Position numbers and translations under genes: made by a program
Part shown: one piece after another, positions 60,538 to 64,000 of the stretch
Layout: each line of letters starts with the position of its first letter
Numbering within the stretch: the stretch's first letter is position 1
Source of the DNA: Streptomyces sp. Y2F8-2
GTDB taxonomy: Bacteria > Actinomycetota > Actinomycetes > Streptomycetales > Streptomycetaceae
Assembly (NCBI RefSeq): GCF_014905555.1
Contig: NZ_BNGS01000003.1
Coordinates: 434,001 to 498,000, forward strand
Reading direction: 5' to 3'
Length of the DNA: 64,000 bases
Notes under the pieces: generated by a model
The model's input: the letters and a program-made list of their open reading frames with translations, nothing else
Databases searched by the model: none
What the model was told of the DNA's origin: nothing

Positions 60538-61260
60538 CTAGACGTGCTGGTAGGCCACGAGCGAGATGCACACGTAGTGCACGACAAAAGCGGCGAGAGT
60601 AAAAGAGTGGAAGACCTCGTGGAATCCGAACCACCGCGGTGACGGGTTCGGCCGCTTGATGCCGTAGATCACGCCGCCCGCGCTGTAGAGCAGTCCGCCG
60701 ACGACGATGAGCACCAGCACCGCGATCCCGCCCGCCCGCATGAAGTCGGGGAGGAAGAAGACGGCCGCCCATCCCATCGCGATGTAGCACGGTGTGTAGA
60801 GCCAGCGCGGGGCGCCGACCCAGAAGACCCGGAAGACTATGCCGGCCGCCGCCGCGGTCCAGATGCCCCACAGCAGCCACTGCCCCTTCGCGCCCGGCAG
60901 GAGCAGCAGGGTCAGGGGCGTGTAGGTGCCCGCGATGATCAGGAAGATGTTCGCGTGGTCGAGCCGGCGCAGCACGCCGTCCATGCGCGGGCTCCAGTTG
61001 CCGCGGTGGTAGAGCGCGCTCACGCCGAAGAGCAGACAGGCCGTCAGCGCGTAGACGCCGCAGGCGATACGGCCTCTCGCGGAGTCCGCGAGGGCCGTGA
61101 GGAGGAGGCCCGCGATGAGTACGGCCGGGAACATCCCGAGGTGCAGCCAGCCGCGGAGCTTGGGCTTGACCGGGTGGGGCAAGGAGAGCGCTACGGGACC
61201 GCGGCCTGCTGCCGGCGAGTCCGTGGGCGCGTCGGGGACGGACGCAGTCATGCGCGGCAT
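60538..61260 (-). CDS. trhA: Haemolysin III / PAQR-family membrane protein (TrhA)
   Basis: 240 residues with seven predicted helices. Conserved PAQR motifs are SALYHRGNW, RRLDHANIFLIIAGTYTP and FGFHEVFHSFTLAAFVVHY, whose His and Asp residues form the zinc site of this family. Bacterial members influence membrane fluidity and lipid homeostasis; haemolysis is not implied. ATG with AGGT close by; a second ATG three codons later is possible. The inverted repeat TACGG-AA-CCGTA lies seven bases upstream of the start. Confidence 0.92.
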   Translation of the reverse strand: MPRMTASVPDAPTDSPAAGRGPVALSLPHPVKPKLRGWLHLGMFPAVLIAGLLLTALADSARGRIACGVYALTACLLFGVSALYHRGNWSPRMDGVLRRLDHANIFLIIAGTYTPLTLLLLPGAKGQWLLWGIWTAAAAGIVFRVFWVGAPRWLYTPCYIAMGWAAVFFLPDFMRAGGIAVLVLIVVGGLLYSAGGVIYGIKRPNPSPRWFGFHEVFHSFTLAAFVVHYVCISLVAYQHV

Positions 61261-61266
61261 GGTACC

Positions 61267-61278
61267 TACGGAACCGTA
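61267..61278. promoter_or_regulatory. TACGGAACCGTA inverted repeat at the trhA start
   Basis: Perfect 5-bp arms (TACGG/CCGTA) around AA, six to seventeen bases before the trhA ATG. TetR-like operators often have this form; repressor binding here would block the promoter or the ribosome site. Confidence 0.4.
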
Positions 61279-61559
61279 AGTTGTGGATCAGAGTGCGACC
61301 GATATCACCCGGCCCGTCCGGCCTGTGCAGGTACGGCCGCCGCGCAAAAAAATCTTCTGTCGAACTCTACGTGCACGCAAAGAAACGCGGCGACGTGTGG
61401 CGATCCCCACTCCGCTCAGGTGTGACGTCCTCTGGACAGATGGGCAATCTCGTCGGATGATCAAATGAGTGCGGTCGGCACCGGATGAGCGGCTACGAAG
61501 CATCCGGGTCGCAGCCCCCACGGGGCAATCAACACAAAATCCCTCATCTAGGAGCGATC

Positions 61560-63383
61560 GTGGCGCGCGACATCGCGGCTCCCTCAACCGTCCCCACCCA
61601 GCACAAGGACCTGATCTCGTGGGTCAACGAGATCGCCGAACTGACGCAGCCGGACAGCGTGGTCTGGTGTGACGGATCCGAGGCCGAATACGAGCGCTTG
61701 TGCGATGAGCTCGTCCGCAAGGGCACCTTCAAGAAGCTCGACCCGATCAAGCGCCCGAACTCCTACTACGCGGCCTCCGACCCCACGGACGTCGCCCGGG
61801 TCGAGGACCGGACGTTCATCTGCTCCGAGAAGGAGGAGGACGCGGGTCCGACGAACCACTGGAAGGCCCCCGCGGAGATGCGGGAGATCTTCCAGGGCGA
61901 GAACGGCCTGTTCCGCGGCTCCATGCGCGGCCGGACGATGTACGTCGTGCCCTTCTGCATGGGCCCGCTCGGCTCGCCGCTCTCCGCGATAGGCGTGGAG
62001 ATCACGGACTCCGCATACGTCGCGGTCTCCATGCGCACCATGACGCGCATGGGCCAGGCGGTCCTCGACGAGCTCGGCTCCGAGGGCTTCTTCGTCAAGG
62101 CCGTCCACTCGCTGGGCGCCCCGCTCGAGCCCGGCCAGGAGGACGTGCCCTGGCCCTGCAACTCGACCAAGTACATCTCGCACTTCCCGGAGGCCCGCGA
62201 GATCTGGTCGTACGGCTCCGGCTACGGCGGCAACGCACTCCTGGGCAAGAAGTGCTACGCGCTGCGTATCGCCTCGGTCATGGCGCGTGACGAGGGCTGG
62301 CTGGCCGAGCACATGCTGATCCTCAAGCTCACGCCCCCGCAGGGCGAGTCCAAGTACGTCGCCGCCGCCTTCCCGAGCGCCTGCGGCAAGACGAACCTCG
62401 CCATGCTGGAGCCGACGATCTCCGGCTGGACGGTCGAGACGATCGGCGACGACATCGCGTGGATGCGGTTCGGCGAGGACGGCCGCCTGTACGCGATCAA
62501 CCCCGAGGCGGGCTTCTTCGGCGTCGCGCCCGGCACCGGTGAGCACACCAACGCCAACGCGATGAAGACGCTGTGGGGCAACGCGGTCTTCACCAACGTC
62601 GCCCTCACCGACGACAACGACATCTGGTGGGAGGGCATGACCGAGGAGTCGCCCGCCCACCTGACCGACTGGAAGGGCAACGACTGGACTCCGGAGTCGG
62701 AGACCCCGGCCGCCCACCCGAACGCCCGCTTCACGGTCCCGGCCTCGCAGTGCCCGATCATCGCGCCCGAGTGGGAGGACCCGAAGGGCGTGCCGATCTC
62801 GGCGATCCTGTTCGGCGGCCGCCGCGCCACCGCGGTCCCGCTGGTGACCGAGTCGTTCGACTGGAACCACGGCGTGTTCCTCGGCGCGAACGTGGCGAGC
62901 GAGAAGACGGCGGCGGCCGAGGGCAAGGTCGGCGAGCTGCGCCGCGACCCCTTCGCCATGCTCCCCTTCTGCGGCTACAACATGGGCGACTACATGGCCC
63001 ACTGGATCGAGGTCGCCAAGGACAAGGACCAGTCCAAGCTGCCGAAGATCTACTACGTCAACTGGTTCCGCAAGAACGACGAGGGCAAGTTCGTCTGGCC
63101 GGGCTTCGGCGAGAACAGTCGCGTCCTGAAGTGGATCGTGGAGCGCCTGGAGGGCAAGGCCGAGGGCGTCGAGACCCCGATCGGCATCCTGCCGGCCAAG
63201 GGGGCCCTGGACACGAACGGCCTCGAACTGTCCGAGTCCGACCTGGAGTTCCTGCTCACGGTCGACAAGGAGGTCTGGCGCGAGGAGGCCGCCCTGGTCC
63301 CCGAGCACCTCAACACCTTCGGCGACCACACCCCGAAGGAGCTGTGGGACGAGTACCGCGCCCTGGTGCAGCGCCTGGGCTGA
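61560..63383 (+). CDS. pckA: Phosphoenolpyruvate carboxykinase (GTP)
   Basis: 607 residues. GTP-dependent enzyme converting oxaloacetate to PEP at the gateway of gluconeogenesis. Signature segments are [15 protein letters not shown] (P-loop with the reactive cysteine), [12 protein letters not shown], and [12 protein letters not shown]. The length fits GTP-type enzymes (about 600) and not the ATP type. The GTG has AGGAG five bases upstream. The 299 bp before it, shared with divergent trhA, hold an A-rich run (AAAAAAATCTTC) but no obvious operator for pckA. Confidence 0.96.
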   Translation: MARDIAAPSTVPTQHKDLISWVNEIAELTQPDSVVWCDGSEAEYERLCDELVRKGTFKKLDPIKRPNSYYAASDPTDVARVEDRTFICSEKEEDAGPTNHWKAPAEMREIFQGENGLFRGSMRGRTMYVVPFCMGPLGSPLSAIGVEITDSAYVAVSMRTMTRMGQAVLDELGSEGFFVKAVHSLGAPLEPGQEDVPWPCNSTKYISHFPEAREIWSYGSGYGGNALLGKKCYALRIASVMARDEGWLAEHMLILKLTPPQGESKYVAAAFPSACGKTNLAMLEPTISGWTVETIGDDIAWMRFGEDGRLYAINPEAGFFGVAPGTGEHTNANAMKTLWGNAVFTNVALTDDNDIWWEGMTEESPAHLTDWKGNDWTPESETPAAHPNARFTVPASQCPIIAPEWEDPKGVPISAILFGGRRATAVPLVTESFDWNHGVFLGANVASEKTAAAEGKVGELRRDPFAMLPFCGYNMGDYMAHWIEVAKDKDQSKLPKIYYVNWFRKNDEGKFVWPGFGENSRVLKWIVERLEGKAEGVETPIGILPAKGALDTNGLELSESDLEFLLTVDKEVWREEAALVPEHLNTFGDHTPKELWDEYRALVQRLG

Positions 63384-63400
63384 CGCCCCCTTTGAACTCC

Positions 63401-63505
63401 GCGGCCGGTCGGACTTGCCCTGACCTGCGACGTCGTCAGGACCGGCCGCGGTGACAGCATCAAGCGAGGCCGGGGTCCGTACAACGGTGTACGGGCCCCG
63501 GCCTC
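63401..63505. terminator. Two hairpins after pckA
   Basis: GCGGCCGGTC/GACCGGCCGC (63401-63410 and 63440-63449) is followed by an 18-bp stem with one wobble (63466-63483 and 63488-63505, loop ACGG). The second is a strong terminator. Confidence 0.85.
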
Positions 63506-63746
63506 TCTGCGTCATGACCCACTCGGCGTGCAGAATATGCCGCTGGCTCACTCCCGGCGGCTTTTTTCGGTGCGGAGGCCGCTCGGGTGATCTCCGTCTG
63601 TGACACGGACCGGATCGTAACCATTCGATTGCTGTGAGTTAAGAATGATTCCCGTCCGTAGCCAAGGCGACGTGACACGCATGCGAAAGCGCACGAAGTG
63701 CGCGCGTGCGGTCTGATCCCTCCAAGTTAGTGAGGAAGGTTCTCTG
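63506..63746 (+). promoter_or_regulatory. Upstream region of the collagen-like gene
   Basis: The rest of the 363-bp gap after pckA. It contains CGTAAC at 63616 followed about 15 bp later by GTTAAG, faintly like promoters of the developmental sigma factor BldN. A perfect GCGCAC-GAA-GTGCGC hairpin lies at 63689-63703 in the leader. No gene was seen. Confidence 0.3.
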
Positions 63747-64000
63747 GTGAGCCGTAGAACGATCCGTAGTTCACGCGCGAAGACCGCCATGACGGTGGCG
63801 GCGGGCGCGCTTGCCGTGGCACTCAACGTCGTCCCGAGTGCGACGGCGGTCGCCGCCACGATCCACAGCTCAGGCGGTGACGGTGTCGCCCAGCCCGGTC
63901 CGGACCGCGGGCCGCAGGGGCCGCGCGGCGAGAGGGGCCCGGCCGGTCCCCAGGGCCCGGCCGGTCCCCAGGGCCCGCCCGGACTGACTGACACCTACAC
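63747..64000 (+). CDS. Collagen-like secreted protein (partial, runs off the window)
   Basis: 84 codons visible. GTG start with AGGAAGG seven bases upstream. A Sec signal (RAKTAMTVAAGALAVALNVV, cleavage near ATAVAA) leads into nine or more Gly-x-y triplets starting GPDRGPQGPRGERGPAGP, the collagen repeat. Two triplet blocks are duplicated at DNA level (GGCCCGGCCGGTCCCCAG twice). Then GLTDTY begins another region, cut at the end. Such bacterial collagen-like proteins are surface or spore-coat fibres or stalks. Function and length cannot be judged. Confidence 0.82.
   Translation, partial: MSRRTIRSSRAKTAMTVAAGALAVALNVVPSATAVAATIHSSGGDGVAQPGPDRGPQGPRGERGPAGPQGPAGPQGPPGLTDTY

Overview
The window is chromosomal DNA of a Streptomyces. 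It is very GC-rich with strong third-position G/C bias and has many GTG and TTG starts. It carries lineage hallmarks: mycothiol S-conjugate amidase, AccE/PccB acyl-CoA carboxylase, a GTP-type PEP carboxykinase and paired FtsX-ABC/two-component modules. From memory, the backbone order (maf, accE, pccB, birA, adenylate cyclase, enoyl-CoA hydratase, GAF-GGDEF, hutH, L,D-transpeptidase, metB, ilvA, drrAB, greA, mca, YyaL-like, Mut7-C, trhA, pckA) follows the central S. coelicolor chromosome around SCO4922-SCO4979. Accessory blocks are inserted between these core genes.

Layout. 0-9 kb: core metabolism and nucleotide signalling (acyl-CoA carboxylase subunits, biotin ligase, a class III adenylate cyclase, a GAF-GGDEF protein). 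9-16 kb: hutH, apparently leaderless, then an FtsX/ATPase exporter divergent from a NarL-type two-component system. 16-24.5 kb: an arabinan/arabinoside utilisation locus with a LacI repressor, two palindromic operators, a binding-protein ABC transporter, a GH51 arabinofuranosidase and a secreted sialidase-fold glycosidase with ricin repeats. 24.5-31 kb: envelope and secreted proteins (a LAxTG surface protein, an L,D-transpeptidase lipoprotein, a 1122-residue subtilase). 31-33.5 kb: a MmyB-type regulator divergent from a zinc alcohol dehydrogenase, then a VOC protein. 33.6-37 kb: the most unusual block. It holds a glutamine-rich protein, a cytoplasmic subtilase fold with every catalytic residue replaced, and a convergent pair made of a small acidic protein and a DUF2637-like membrane protein. 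37-38.5 kb: a MOSC protein co-directional with a truncated haemoglobin. 38.7-51 kb: core genes including metB, ilvA, the drrAB exporter, greA and mca. 51-58 kb: four translationally coupled genes for an exported glycan (processive GT2, GT39-like membrane transferase, GT2-GtrA fusion, secreted copper-radical oxidase). 58-64 kb: Mut7-C RNase, TetR, a Tat-exported DUF6528 protein, trhA, pckA and the start of a collagen-like secreted protein cut by the window edge.

The best candidates for undescribed biology are the pseudo-subtilase/Gln-rich block, the coupled glycan cluster with its two GGAAC-N5-GTTCC palindromes, and the MOSC-globin pair. Several operator-like palindromes placed exactly on promoters (17.0, 44.2, 51.0, 6.9 and 61.3 kb) are also reported. 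No rRNA, tRNA, CRISPR array, transposase gene or origin was recognised. All similarity statements come from reading motifs and recalling families; no database search was run.
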